This document shows, in pieces, positions 13,201 to 23,683 of a DNA stretch of 64,000 nt. Each line of letters starts with the position of its first letter. Positions within the stretch are counted from its first letter, which is position 1. The stretch spans positions 8,804,001 to 8,868,000 of the forward strand of contig NGZR01000001.1 of NCBI GenBank assembly GCA_002197995.1, read 5' to 3'. Source of the stretch: Gaeumannomyces sp. JS-464. Its lineage: Eukaryota > Ascomycota > Sordariomycetes > Magnaporthales > Magnaporthaceae. The notes under the pieces are model-generated. The model made no database searches. It worked only from the letters and a program-made list of their open reading frames with translations, and was not told where the DNA came from. Both the position numbers and the translations under genes were made by a program.

Positions 13201-14910
13201 TCCAGGCGAACGCGAGGCATCCCGGATGTGGAGATGCGTATGTGCAAGGGAGTGCTCGCGGGATCGGCGCATGTTGGACTCTGGGAGAAAAAGATCCAAA
13301 CACCGTCCTGACTTATCCAACGATCTCGAGGCCACAGCCCGATCAGGAGAACCGAAATCAAACTGGACCGCCTCCTGACAGGCCTGATCGGCCCACTAAC
13401 CATCCTGGGCTGGCTGTACATGAGCTAGCTGGGACTCTGCATCGCGACGATGACTGCGCCCATCCCATGCCCCCAAGCCTCATACGTCCCCCAAACCCGG
13501 GCGTCAAAGTGGAGAGCACAACATGGCGGCACCCGTGACAAGGCCTTGCTAGTTGCGCCCGGAAGGAAAGGCTGCACTTGCCGGCAAAACATTGAGGAGT
13601 CTGGGACGATCTATGCAACTGTCGGGTTTGTCCCGCCGCGCTACACCGTATTTACCAGGCAAAAGGCGGCCGGACCAGGGCCGCTGCATATACGGGTATA
13701 TCTGAGGCTGCTAAGTATGCACGTATCGAAGCGTCCTCCTATCAAGAGAGTAAGGAAGGAATGCGGCGGTTCGCATCAGTGCATCGGGCGGCGGGCGTCC
13801 CAATGCCTGCCGTTTTGCCTGCCAGGCTGGCCAACCCATGATCCCTCACTCTCTCTCTCCCCCAGGTCTCCTCCCCTTTCCCAGGGCGGGATCGGTGCAA
13901 CACACAAGGTCGGTATCGGAAGCGGCAAGCCGGAGTCGGCCGTCTCACTGTGTGATCTTGCAGTGGGATTTTCGTATTCAGTGTGGTCAGACTCTGCCCA
14001 TCGGGCCTCGGGGAGAGCCAGTGAGCCAGTGAGACAGTCCCACCATGATTCCAGATCATGTCGTGTCCACAGCGCGGGAAGCCGCCTCCTTCCGGGCCGC
14101 CGTGTCATGGACACGCGCCGACTTGGCGGTGACGGGCTCCAGTGGGGAATCGGGTGTTTGAGGTGAGTAGCCGCTGCATTGCTGCCAGGTCGGATGGGCG
14201 ACGACTATTTTTGTTGACGCTGTCTGTCAACGCCGTTGTCGTCCCGAAGCTAAGCCGGCCAGGCGCAGGGGACAAGAAACAAAAAAGGTCGATGCTCACC
14301 GAGCCCGGTGTGGCCCAACCATGACTACTGACGCGCATTTCTCGGCATGTCTCTGCTCAGCTCGGAAACGACTGGCGTCGTAGCGCGGCAGATGGCCGGC
14401 TTGGGTCTTGGGGCCAACGCATCCTGCTGCCGCCCCGTGCGCCCGGAGCCCAGACTGAAGCCCATGCAGCAGTTTCCAAAAGCGGTGGTGGTGGTGACGG
14501 TGTCGGCTCACCGGTTTCCTTGCAATAATCACCACGTCCCCCGACGAGCACAATTCCCACCGATGCTTATCGACTCGTTTCGCCCGCTCCCGCCCAGCCC
14601 TGGTGCCCACCTAGTGAGCGGCCAGCGCATTGCCGGAACCAATTACTCCGCCACTATTGACGGCTGGCATCGATTGCCGGCAACATCCAGAATGAAGGAA
14701 GTCTCATGTCTATATCGCTGCAGCCGGCCAGGTTCCGCACGCCCCGAGGCTGGTGGGAATCTCACCGCGAGACGTCACTCTCACGTCAACTGTGCTTCCA
14801 AGAGAAACGGAGGCCTGGTCTCCGTTATCTTCGGGCGCGATGGGTCTGATGCACGTCCGAGAGGAGAGGGTCACAGCAGCTAGTACGGCCCCGACCCGGC
14901 GGCGGCCGCC

Positions 14911-14955
14911 TGTGCTGTGCTGTGCTGTGCTGTGCTGTGCTGTGCTGTGCTGTGC
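14911..14955. repeat. (TGTGC)9 pentanucleotide repeat
   Basis: Nine perfect tandem copies of the five-base unit TGTGC in the 14-kb gap. No gene frame depends on it. Confidence 0.95.
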
Positions 14956-16534
14956 TTGGTGTCCACGCGCCAGCGGCGGCATTGGATTATCGGTCGGCCA
15001 GCGAGGCCACCCACGCAACGAGCCAACCAGGATCTCCGAAACGACGAGTGAGGCTGACGTTGCGTTGGGTGTTGCGGTATTTAGGTATCCAGGCAGGCCA
15101 AACAGCGGCGAGCCGCCGGAGGGACATGCCAGACAAAACCACAGGCGGGCGGGCTCGCAGGCAGGCTCCCTGCATGGAAGCCTGCCCGCAGGACGAAAGC
15201 ATGTGCCACGAACGGCCCAGCGCTGCTGTGCGACATGCGGATGAGATGTGAGAGCGCGACTGGTGACACCAGCCGCCCACTGAGGTCGCAGTTCCTTCCC
15301 CCGCATATCGATACTTTCCAACAAAAATCCCCGACAAGCCGCCCGTCATGTCTGTCCCGCCCTCCATGAGTGCCCTGCTGCTACATGCGAGGGTGTGCCA
15401 GCGTGCCTGTGGACCCTAGAGCTCCGTCCTGTGTATGCTCGGGTGCCGTGGTCACGCGGGGAGCTGCGTTGCTGCCCATATCAAAAAAAGAAGCGAATGC
15501 CGGCGATGTGTCGTTTTTTTTTCTTTCTCATTTTATTCTTTTTTATTATTATTCTCCTATTGCTTTATCGCGCACCCACCACCGGGCTGCATCCCTGGCA
15601 AACTGACGTCGGCTGCCCTCCCGAGCGACCCTGCCTGCCAGGCTTGGCCTGTAATATAGGCAGCCCACGTCTCACATGACGTATGGCGACATTGCTGTCG
15701 GGTGCGCAGACACTGCCGGCGCGCTAGCTGTCTTCTCAGTGGCCTGAGCGCGCGAACCCAAGGACGGAAGTGGCCGAAGCCCAACCTCGGCGCCCCTCTT
15801 GTCAAGCCGACGATTGATTTTAAATGTCGCAAGCAAGGTACCTCCATCGCCAGCAAGCTCCGCGACGGAGAAAAAAAAAAGCTGGCACACCCAATCGCGA
15901 CAATCAGCGGCATCGTCAGGGGTGGTGTGACGTTCCTGTCTAGTGATGCCAGCGCAGCGTATCACACGTTACGTCGTCCATCCGTGCTCTCTCTGGACTT
16001 GCGATGAGGGAGGCAAAAAAAAAAAAAAAAGGACGGATGGGGCAGAGGAAGATGCCTTCGGGGCAGGCAGGCAAGCAGGCAGGTAGGCCGCGTGAGCCAA
16101 GGGCAGTGCGAGGTGGCGGCGGTACTCGGAGCTCGAGGTGGCCGGGGTTCGCCAGCGGTTCTTGCACCTGCGCCGGGCAAATGATCGGGTTCGCCAGCCG
16201 ATCTTGACACGAGAGGCTGCAATAGCCCGGTGGGACTTCCCGCGGCGCCCTTCTGCGCGCGCAGACAGCCGTGCGCCGCCGCCACCCAGTGACACCAGCG
16301 CGGAGGTCGGAACCGCGTCCCGTTATCGTGGTGGCCCCACCCGGTCGCAGCCTGCGCTACGAGGGGAGAGATCCCTTTGGTCCCCTTTCGGGACCTCGGT
16401 GCTAGGCTTCTGGCACTAACGTCCATACAGTCGTGTGGTCCCCGCCAGCCGTCGCCTTTTTTTTCGCAATCTCGGCGGCGCGACACGAGGAGGGGGGAAG
16501 GAGTGAGCGCGTGGGACGACATGGCGGACGGACG

Positions 16535-16627
16535 GGCGGCGGCGGCGGCGGCGCGCGGCGGCGGCGGCGGCGGCGGTCAGTCCGAGATTACCCGTCGGGT
16601 GGTGGTGGTGGTGGTGGTGGTGGTGGT
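16535..16627. repeat. GGC-rich tract followed by GGT tract
   Basis: A GGC trinucleotide stretch (about 16535-16576, with a GCGC interruption) is followed by a (GGT)n stretch (about 16598-16627). The same strand therefore carries two G-rich blocks about 20 nt apart, with potential for G-quadruplex or other non-B structure. The frames that cross it (for example 16377-16988) are repeat-driven and not convincing genes. Confidence 0.85.
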
Positions 16628-17049
16628 AGTGGTAGCGGTGGCAGACGAAGGCGTTCGTCCCCAAGCAGCAGCTGGCCACGGCACAGGTCGCCAGAACCCG
16701 CGCTGCTCGCCCGCTGGTTGGCTTGGCATCGCCGCACGCCCCTCCCTCCTGGTTCACCGCGTGTCCCGCGAGTATCCGTGGTACTGGCTGCTGCCCACCC
16801 TCAGCCTCTTGAGATCGACCAATCCGGCCTCGCCACTAGTCTCACCGGTCTTTGTTCGGATCGACGGCGTCGCGAAGCAGGCGACAGTTCCCCACCCCTG
16901 GGAAAGGGTACATCCACCTTGTGATGAAACCTCCTGCAACGCCGGTAAGTTGTACGGTACGTACATATCAGGGGGGGCGCACGGATAGGATGGTTGGATG
17001 GCGAGAAGGGGAAAAGGAGAAAAGTTAAAAAAAAAGCAAGCCAAGCTAA

Positions 17050-17106
17050 CCACACACACACACACACACACAACACACACACACACACACACACACACCA
17101 CACACA
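17050..17106. repeat. (CA)n dinucleotide microsatellite
   Basis: A CA repeat with two single-base phase breaks (CAACAC and ACCACA). Confidence 0.95.
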
Positions 17107-19018
17107 TACGAATAGGGAAAAGAAAAAGGGCGCTAGAATCTGTTTGCCAACGCAGATGATACCCACCGGCCAATCCCGGGCAGAGGACGAGGGGCCCAGC
17201 TGCAGGATTGGGTTAAGGCCACATACGCTTTCCCCTTGGCCGGAGATCAGATGCGCGCGCGAAGATCGGCCGGCCGCATCACGGAGAGAGTAGCGGTCCC
17301 GGATTTTTTTTGCCCTCCTCCTTGACGCCCAAGGTGCCTGTGCAAGTCTGCCCTCCTCCCTGTCCCCGGACCACCGGGGGAATTTCCTGCCCTCCAATCC
17401 CAGCGCCATGTGGCATTTTGGACCGGCGAGGAAAACCGGGTTTCGGATTGGGTTCTGCTGCTTCTGTTGTCTGCAGGCAAGCAGGTGTGTCTCTGCCTGT
17501 TGGTGTGAGCGAGCGAGCCAGCGAGCCAGCGAACGAGGGCGTTGTGGCAGTATGCGTGTCACTTGGGCCTAGCGACGGCGGGTTGAGCGAGTGCCTTCTG
17601 TTTGGCTACGTGACACGCTCCCCACGAGGCGGTGGGAAAAAAAGGAAGGTAAGGGAAGGGGGGAAGATGCAGGCGAGGGAGGAGACGAACACCGGGAGGT
17701 GCCGCGGACGCGGCTCCCGCCTGGGGCAGTTGATGCTTCCCTATCTCGGGGTTTGCTTTGTGACGCACACGGGAGCCTGTCGTGGTCGATGCTTAGGCAG
17801 GTAGCTCTCTGGCTGTTGGTTATCTATCCGTTATTCATTCGATTTGTCTATGATTATTCAGAAGTACTTTTGCTGGTCTGTCTGTTGTCTGTCTGCCTCT
17901 ATGTCTGTGTGCCTGTGTGCCTCTTTCGCTGTCTTCATCTTCGTCGCAGAGTGGGCGTGTGGTTGATAGGTAACCCCCAACCTGCTACCAGTGGGAAGTG
18001 TGTATCTGATCGCCGGGATGCTCAATCGGGCAGAGCCGCGCCCAATATCGCCGACCTCCCCCCCGGGCCAACCGCAACCAGCCGCGACGAGCCCAGGGCA
18101 AGACCTGCGTTTTGCCGTCATAGTGAGCAAACACCAAGATATTGGAGACGTTGTGATGTTTGCGACAGGAAATGGGGAAACCGGTGAGGCTTTGCGCGGG
18201 TCTCGTCGCTGCAGCGTCTGCTGTAAATGCCGTACCGGTCAAGGCACAAAAACCCGAGACATAAGCAGCGAGGTGATATCAAAAGTCAAACCCGAAATAG
18301 CGGTGTCGGGGGGGCAGGGCATGTCCAGCTGTCCGTCGCTCTGTGTGACCTGCCCAAACCAGCGAAGTCGCTTTTTCTATTTTATGTTCAGTCCTGCGTC
18401 GGCGGATACGGAGATACATCTCTGCAGGCTCCATGGGACGACTGGAGCATGCATGTGGTTCCTAGGTTCGTTTTCCATGGACGTGGGCGTGGCTGTTTGA
18501 ACATGGCAGGGGGTCGTGATGGATGCCGGTTGCGGCGCGGGACATCAGCGGCGGGGGGGGCTCACAGTGTGGGACCCTCCAGCGCACACTTGATTGAGTT
18601 GACGGGCGGGCGGGGAGTGCGACATGGATGGGGAGGGGAAAAAGGACTCGAGGGAAAAAAAAAAGATGACAGTCAGACAGTCAACAAAGAAAAAAAAGAA
18701 AAAAAAAGCAAAACAACGACAGAAAACTTAGGAAGCCGCTCCTTTGCCCCGATTGGAAGGGCAGGCAATCACTTGACACACCGGTCAGCTCCACCCGCAA
18801 AAGCACGACAAAGGTGCAGTGCGGCCAGCATCCCAGCCCGGCGATAGACGCCCCAACGACGGGCCCTCTGGACAGCATCGCCCGCCCGCGCTGCCCATCG
18901 CACCCGGCCGACGAATCTCGACCCGCGCCCTCGTCTCCCGCGCACCTCTGCCGGCAGCGACACTGAGCCCAGCTGGCTGGCTCGGACCCGACCTCGCCTC
19001 GGTGCAACGCTCTCGCAG

Positions 19019-19045
19019 GCCACCACCACCACCACCACCACCACC
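19019..19045. repeat. (CCA)n trinucleotide tract
   Basis: About nine CCA units roughly 280 nt upstream of the CCDC124-like start codon, in its presumed promoter or leader. Confidence 0.85.
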
Positions 19046-19320
19046 CGTCGCAGCCCGCCAACCCCAAAAGCCCAACCGGGCAGCCTAACCCCTCACTAAC
19101 CACGTCGCGCCTGCACCGGCTCGGCCGAAAATCGACAGGAAAGGAGAAAAAAGAACACATTACGCAGCACAGCACAGCGCAGACAGGACCGAGGCAGCAG
19201 CACATACAGACAGAAGCTCCTCAGCCATCCACCCACCCATCCATCTCTCCCCGGAGACATCACCCCACACCCACAGGGCCCACGCGGAGAACGCAAGACA
19301 AGAAAAAAAACAAAGACAAA

Positions 19321-20627
19321 ATGGCGGGCAAGAAGGGAGCGCGGCGGCGGCGGCGGAAACAGCAAGAAGGCGCAGGGTCAGGCCCGCAAAGCCGACGCGG
19401 CGGCGCAAAAGGCGGCGGCGGAAGATGCCGCCGCCAGTCGCGGGAGGCTGCAGAGTGGGAAAAGGGAGCAAAGAACAACTCCAAAAAGTGAGTGAGAGAG
19501 AGAGAGAGAGACAGTCCGAAGAGTAGAGCACAAGCAAGGCAAGTGCGCGTGTGTTGTGCATGCGCCCGTGACTCGAAGGCTCGGCAGCATGTCTCCCGAC
19601 CCCGACCTGCCCTGCTCTCTGCCCCTCCCCTTCGTCATTTCCCTCCTTCCCGCCCTTTCCCTGCAAATATGGCACGTCTCTTGCCTTGCGCGTGGCTGGA
19701 CGCGCCTGGATCGGCGTGGCCCAGATGGATGCCTTTGCTATGGATGCAGCCCGATGGCCGCCTGCCCGCCTTGCCTCGCTGCCTTCATGCTCTCTCTCAG
19801 CCCATCCCCACCACCACCACCGCCCGCGAAATATCCGGCCGTGACACGTGTCTCACCCCCTACACCGCATCTAACGCCTAGACTCCAAAATACCTACCCT
19901 TCTTCCATTCATCCGTGGGGGGCACATGATCACTTCACATCCGTCCCATCGCCGCTTTATTTCCTTTTTCGTCCTGCCTGCCGTTAGCGTTCTGTTCCAT
20001 ACGCAATGCTGACGACGAGGGGCGCTGGGGGCGTGGGCTTCGTGCCTTGCGCACCCCGCCTTCTGCCTCGACTCCCCTACCTGCAGGGAGGCGGAGGCGG
20101 CCAAGAAGGCCGAGCAGGCGCGCAAGAAGGCAGAGAAGGAGGCCCTGATGGCCGAGGATGAGCGCAGCACGCCGGGGCGGGCGGCGCCCAAGAACTCCAA
20201 GGCGGCGCCCAAGAAGACGGCGTCGCGGGGGCTGGACCTGTCGCAGCTGGACGACGACAGCGGCTCCTCGTCCAGGGGCGGGCTGTCGGCGCTCAACGCG
20301 TCGGGTATCGACAACGCGCTCGACGCGCTCTCGCTCACGGGCGGCTCGTCGGACGCGGCCAAGGTCGACAGGCACCCGGAGCGCCGGTTCAAGGCCGCCT
20401 ACGCCGCCTTCGAGGAGCGCCGGCTCAAGGAGGCCGAGGCCGACGGCAGCATGGCGGGGCTGCGGCTCAAGCAGAAGCAGGAGAAGCTGCGCAAGGAGTT
20501 TGAGCGCAGCCCCGAGAACCCATTCAACCAGGTCACGGCCAGCTACGACACCTCCAAGGACGAGCTGAGGGAGATCCAGGAGCGCGAGAAGACCAAGATC
20601 GAGACCCGGCTTTCCGAGAAGAAATAG
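19321..20627 (+). CDS. CCDC124/Lso2/Oxs1-family coiled-coil ribosome-associated protein
   Basis: Two exons, 19321-19487 and 20087-20627, joined by a 599-nt GT-AG intron, give 235 residues. The C-terminal half is diagnostic of the CCDC124 family: RHPERRFKAAYAAFEE and KLRKEFERSPENPFNQ match the family block with DRHPERR and SPDNPMNQ. The N-terminal half is an Ala/Lys/Glu-rich coiled coil (EAEAAKKAEQARKKAEKEAL). Known members bind the ribosomal A-site region and promote recovery from dormancy; S. pombe Oxs1 has been linked to oxidative stress. Exon 1 is odd. In the ATG frame residues about 7-40 are Arg/Gly-rich, but the same DNA read one frame over (about 19358-19440) gives NSKKAQGQARKADAAAQKA, the expected coiled-coil N-terminus. 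The ATG frame becomes sensible again at REAAEWEKGAKNNSKK. A pair of compensating frame errors is therefore likely. Confidence 0.85.
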
Positions 20628-20664
20628 ACGCTCCCCGCCGTTGCCGTGTTGCTTTTTGCAAACA

Positions 20665-20696
20665 TGCCTGCCTGCCTGCCTGCCTGCCTGCCTGCC
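20665..20696. repeat. (TGCC)8 tetranucleotide repeat
   Basis: Eight tandem copies starting about 38 nt after the CCDC124-like stop codon, so probably in its 3' UTR. Confidence 0.9.
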
Positions 20697-21737
20697 ATTT
20701 ACCTGATTGTTTTACACACTCCCGTTGACACAGCCGGGTTGTCACCATCTTCGTCCCTTCCATTTGCTATCCCTCCCTAGGCTCCCATGTACGTACACAT
20801 ATACCATACCACATGCATACCGGCTTGACCCTGCTTAGGCTGCATTGTTTGCGTAACCTTGGATGATGTGGGTTGAGCGTGGAAAAAAAGACACTCCCCT
20901 CGGGACTGAGTAGACCCAAGAATCGAATCTGGTTTCCTGCCCGTCCATCTGCCGCTTTCTTTCCTGACGTCCATGACAAACAAGATTTTGGGCCGACGAG
21001 ATGGGCGGATTTTTGGCATCAGTCTGCCTGCCCGACCCGACCGTCTCTCCCCAAACGTGCCAAACAAACCTCGCTCACGGGCTGACACCATTCGTTCCCA
21101 CTGCCTTGTGCGAGCTACCCCGCGGCGAGCAGCAGCCGCACTGTACTTGCCCCACCATGCCGTCATTCTGTTCCATCTGCCCCCGATGGCCGGACCCCAG
21201 CTGGCATGGCGACCAGATAAAAATCGGCAGTTGCGATAACTGCCCGAACTTATCCTGTAGGTCTCCTTTCCTAATTATTATTCCACTTTCTGTCTTATTT
21301 GCCTTACTATTTCCTATTTCTTTTCCTGTTTTATATATCCTCTCTTATTTCCTGCAGTTTGTGTTCATACGGGCTGCGGGCTTTACATGGGTGGGGAACG
21401 CACGTTTTATGCAGGGGCAGTTTCTGCCGCGGCTGACCGCCCTTGGCTAAGGTGGCCCGGCATTGCTCGAGCAGCAAATTGCTTGGCGCTAGCTGAGCAT
21501 GGATGCTAAGCTCGCTGCAATGCACGCTGTGTCGCGACAATTGAGCCGCGCGTGCGCCGCCGCATGAAAGAAGGCGATTGACGTGCCGGCATTGAATTTG
21601 ATTGAGTGCTTTTTTTTTTTTCGTGCCTGTCAATCCATGTCGCGTTTCAACTCGATAAATGGGCCACGACGCAAAATGAACGACATCAACGACGACGGCT
21701 ACAACACAATCATCGCTCACAAACCGACGGCCCCGAG
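20697..21737. other. Intergenic region between two rightward genes
   Basis: About 1 kb between the CCDC124-like stop and the E2-like start. It contains short T-rich stretches (21270-21350) and a poly-T run near 21608 but no frame, RNA gene or motif that I can support. Confidence 0.5.
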
Positions 21738-22645
21738 ATGGCGTCCGTAAAGATGTCGTCGCTGCCGTCGCTCAGGCGGCAGAATCTGCTTGCCGAATTG
21801 TATGCGAAACGAAACATGCCATGGAGATGGTGATGTGAACACTGCTAGAAAACTACCTAGGTACCAGCATGAGCTGACGCTTGTTGTCGTGTCTGTCACA
21901 CAGCGCAGGACTGAAGCAGGCCCGTCCCGACGGCGTCTTCGTTAGCTTGACCCCCGGCGACCCAACCCTGTGGTCGGGCGTCATGTTTGTTCGCAAAGGT
22001 GAGGAGGACAAGTGCTGGCCCCGGGTTACGCGAGGTGATGCCGCTTCCGTTTGCTGGGGGGCCAAAGAACTCAAGATCAGAACCGCCGCCCGCAGGACCG
22101 TACGCGAACTCGATCCTGCGCTTCCACATCTCGTTTCCCGACACGTACCCCCGCCTGCCGCCGCTGGTGACCTTCTCGACCGACATGTTCCACCCGCTCA
22201 TCGCGCCCCTGACCACGTACATGTACACCACCGACATCCACGACAACGGCACCGTCAGCGCCACCGACGACGAGCGCCTGCCCCCCGGCGGCTTCAGCCT
22301 GCGCCACGGCTTCCCCGCCTGGTTCGGCAGGGGCAGTTCCCGGACCAGGGGCAACAACAACAAAAACGCCAACGGCCTGCAGCAGACGCCCCCGAGGCCG
22401 TCCGACAGCCGGGACGCTGACGTCACGCCGGCCTCGTCCTCTAAGGTCTCGTCGGTCGGCGGCCCGCAGAGCCACCTGCGGACGGCCGCGGCCAGGGGCG
22501 AGGACGTGTCGACGTACGACGTGCTGCGCTACATCGCCAGCACCTTTGACGACGAGGCCGTGCTCGACTCGGTCCCGCTCGAGGCCGCGGGGAACCCGGG
22601 CGCCTGGCACGCCTGGAGGACGCGGCAGCTGCAGAAGCGGCCGCC

Positions 22646-22698
<53 letters not shown>

Positions 22699-23198
22699 CC
22701 GCCTCGATTGATGGTGTCGCGGCCGGCGATGGAGCTGCTGCTGCCGCCGCCGCGTCAGATGCGACGGCGTCAGTGGCGCCTTCGGAGGACGGCAATAACA
22801 GCAACGCCGGAACGACGGCTGGGGGTAGTAGCGTTGGTGGTGCGGGATCCATCGGGCCCCGTAAGCCTGGCGAGTGGAACTGGGACGGTGTGTGGGAGGA
22901 CAGGGTCGACAGGCTCATCGCGGCCAGCCTGTCGGAGCAGGCGCTTTTTGGAAACGCCGTGGCTGACGAAGTGGTGAGTGTGCCCCAACGCCCTGACACT
23001 GGGCGATGTGCAGAATTCACCACCGAGACCATTTGGTCGGCATTGTTGGCTCAGGGTTCATGGTATCTACTGCTATGGGCCGTTTCGTTCTACTGCTGAC
23101 TGCTTCTTTTTTTGCAGATCCGGTTTGTGAACATGGAGAGGAGTGATGTCGGGCTTGTTCAGGAGAACCTGATCAAGACTCTCGGGCCTTCTGTGTGA
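21738..23198 (+). CDS. UBC-fold protein lacking the catalytic cysteine (AKTIP/FTS-like), polyQ-containing
   Basis: Four exons (21738-21799, 21904-21998, 22096-22973, 23118-23198) give 371 residues with consistent phases and GT-AG introns. An in-frame ATG at 21753 (MSSLPSLRRQ) is an equally good start. The first ~130 residues form a UBC fold: LKQARPDGVFVSLTPGDPTLWSG, then ILRFHISFPDTYPRLPPLVTF and STDMFHPLIAPLTTYMY. The E2 HPN tripeptide is HPL, and I see no cysteine in the segment where the catalytic one should be, so thioester chemistry is not expected. This resembles AKTIP/FTS-type variants, which act as adaptors in the FTS-Hook-FHIP vesicle/dynein complex; that role is inferred here. The middle is low-complexity, with 17 consecutive Gln (residues about 237-253) encoded by pure CAG. 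A conserved-looking C-terminus (WNWDGVWEDRVDRLIAASLS) follows. Confidence 0.85.
22647..22697 (+). repeat. (CAG)17 coding polyglutamine tract
   Basis: Seventeen perfect CAG codons in frame inside exon 3 of the E2-like gene. Uniform codon use points to recent slippage expansion, so length is likely to vary between strains. Confidence 0.95.
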
Positions 23199-23683
23199 GG
23201 CTCACCCCTTGGTCTTTTTTTTTCCTCCGAGGGAATAAACCTTCGTCACTGAGCAGCATGTATTATCTGGGAGGTGCAAACCACCCCTTACAGTATCCCC
23301 GCTTGGACATGCCCTCATGCCTCGCTCGGAGAATTGCACCTGCCATCTCCGACGCGGACATGTCTGGGCAACTCGGAAGCACCTCCTTGGTCAAGGGGGC
23401 AGTTTCCCTCGCCACTGGATGGCGAAATCCAGCTGTATTTTTGTTTGTTTTTTTTTTTCCCATTTTTTTTTTTCCCTCTTGTACTCTCGAGAATAATTCG
23501 CTTTTAGACTGGCAGCCACCAATACCCCAACGATTTATTCATCTCGATTCAATCCCATCAAATTGGCATCGACCAACTGTTAGACCAAGTATCCGCATCT
23601 AGGCAGTTCTCACTCGGCTCTTTTAGATCGATCATAGGGGCGCATTCCGCTTTAATCTCCCTCCTGTGCCCCGTTCATGGATA
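23199..23683. other. Intergenic region, no gene
   Basis: This 485-nt stretch separates two rightward genes and serves as 3' flank of the E2-like gene and promoter of the next. It has two poly-T runs (about 23449-23475), a common feature of fungal promoters. Nothing else can be supported. Confidence 0.5.

Larger units (their letters stand above)
5240..19320. other. 14-kb divergent intergenic region without a recognisable gene
   Basis: This lies between the leftward MFS gene and the rightward CCDC124-like gene. Frames of up to 357 codons exist (11323-12396) but they are low-complexity, lack domain-like segments and overlap equally open frames on the other strand. The sequence is rich in homopolymers (33 T at 10186-10218, 24 T at 11250-11273), microsatellites (see separate entries) and polypyrimidine tracts. 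It may hold promoter elements, long untranslated leaders or non-coding transcripts, but none can be supported from sequence alone. Confidence 0.6.

Noticed and set aside
16377..16988. 203-codon frame across the GGC/GGT repeats
   Set aside because: Openness is caused by trinucleotide repeats; no conserved segment outside them.
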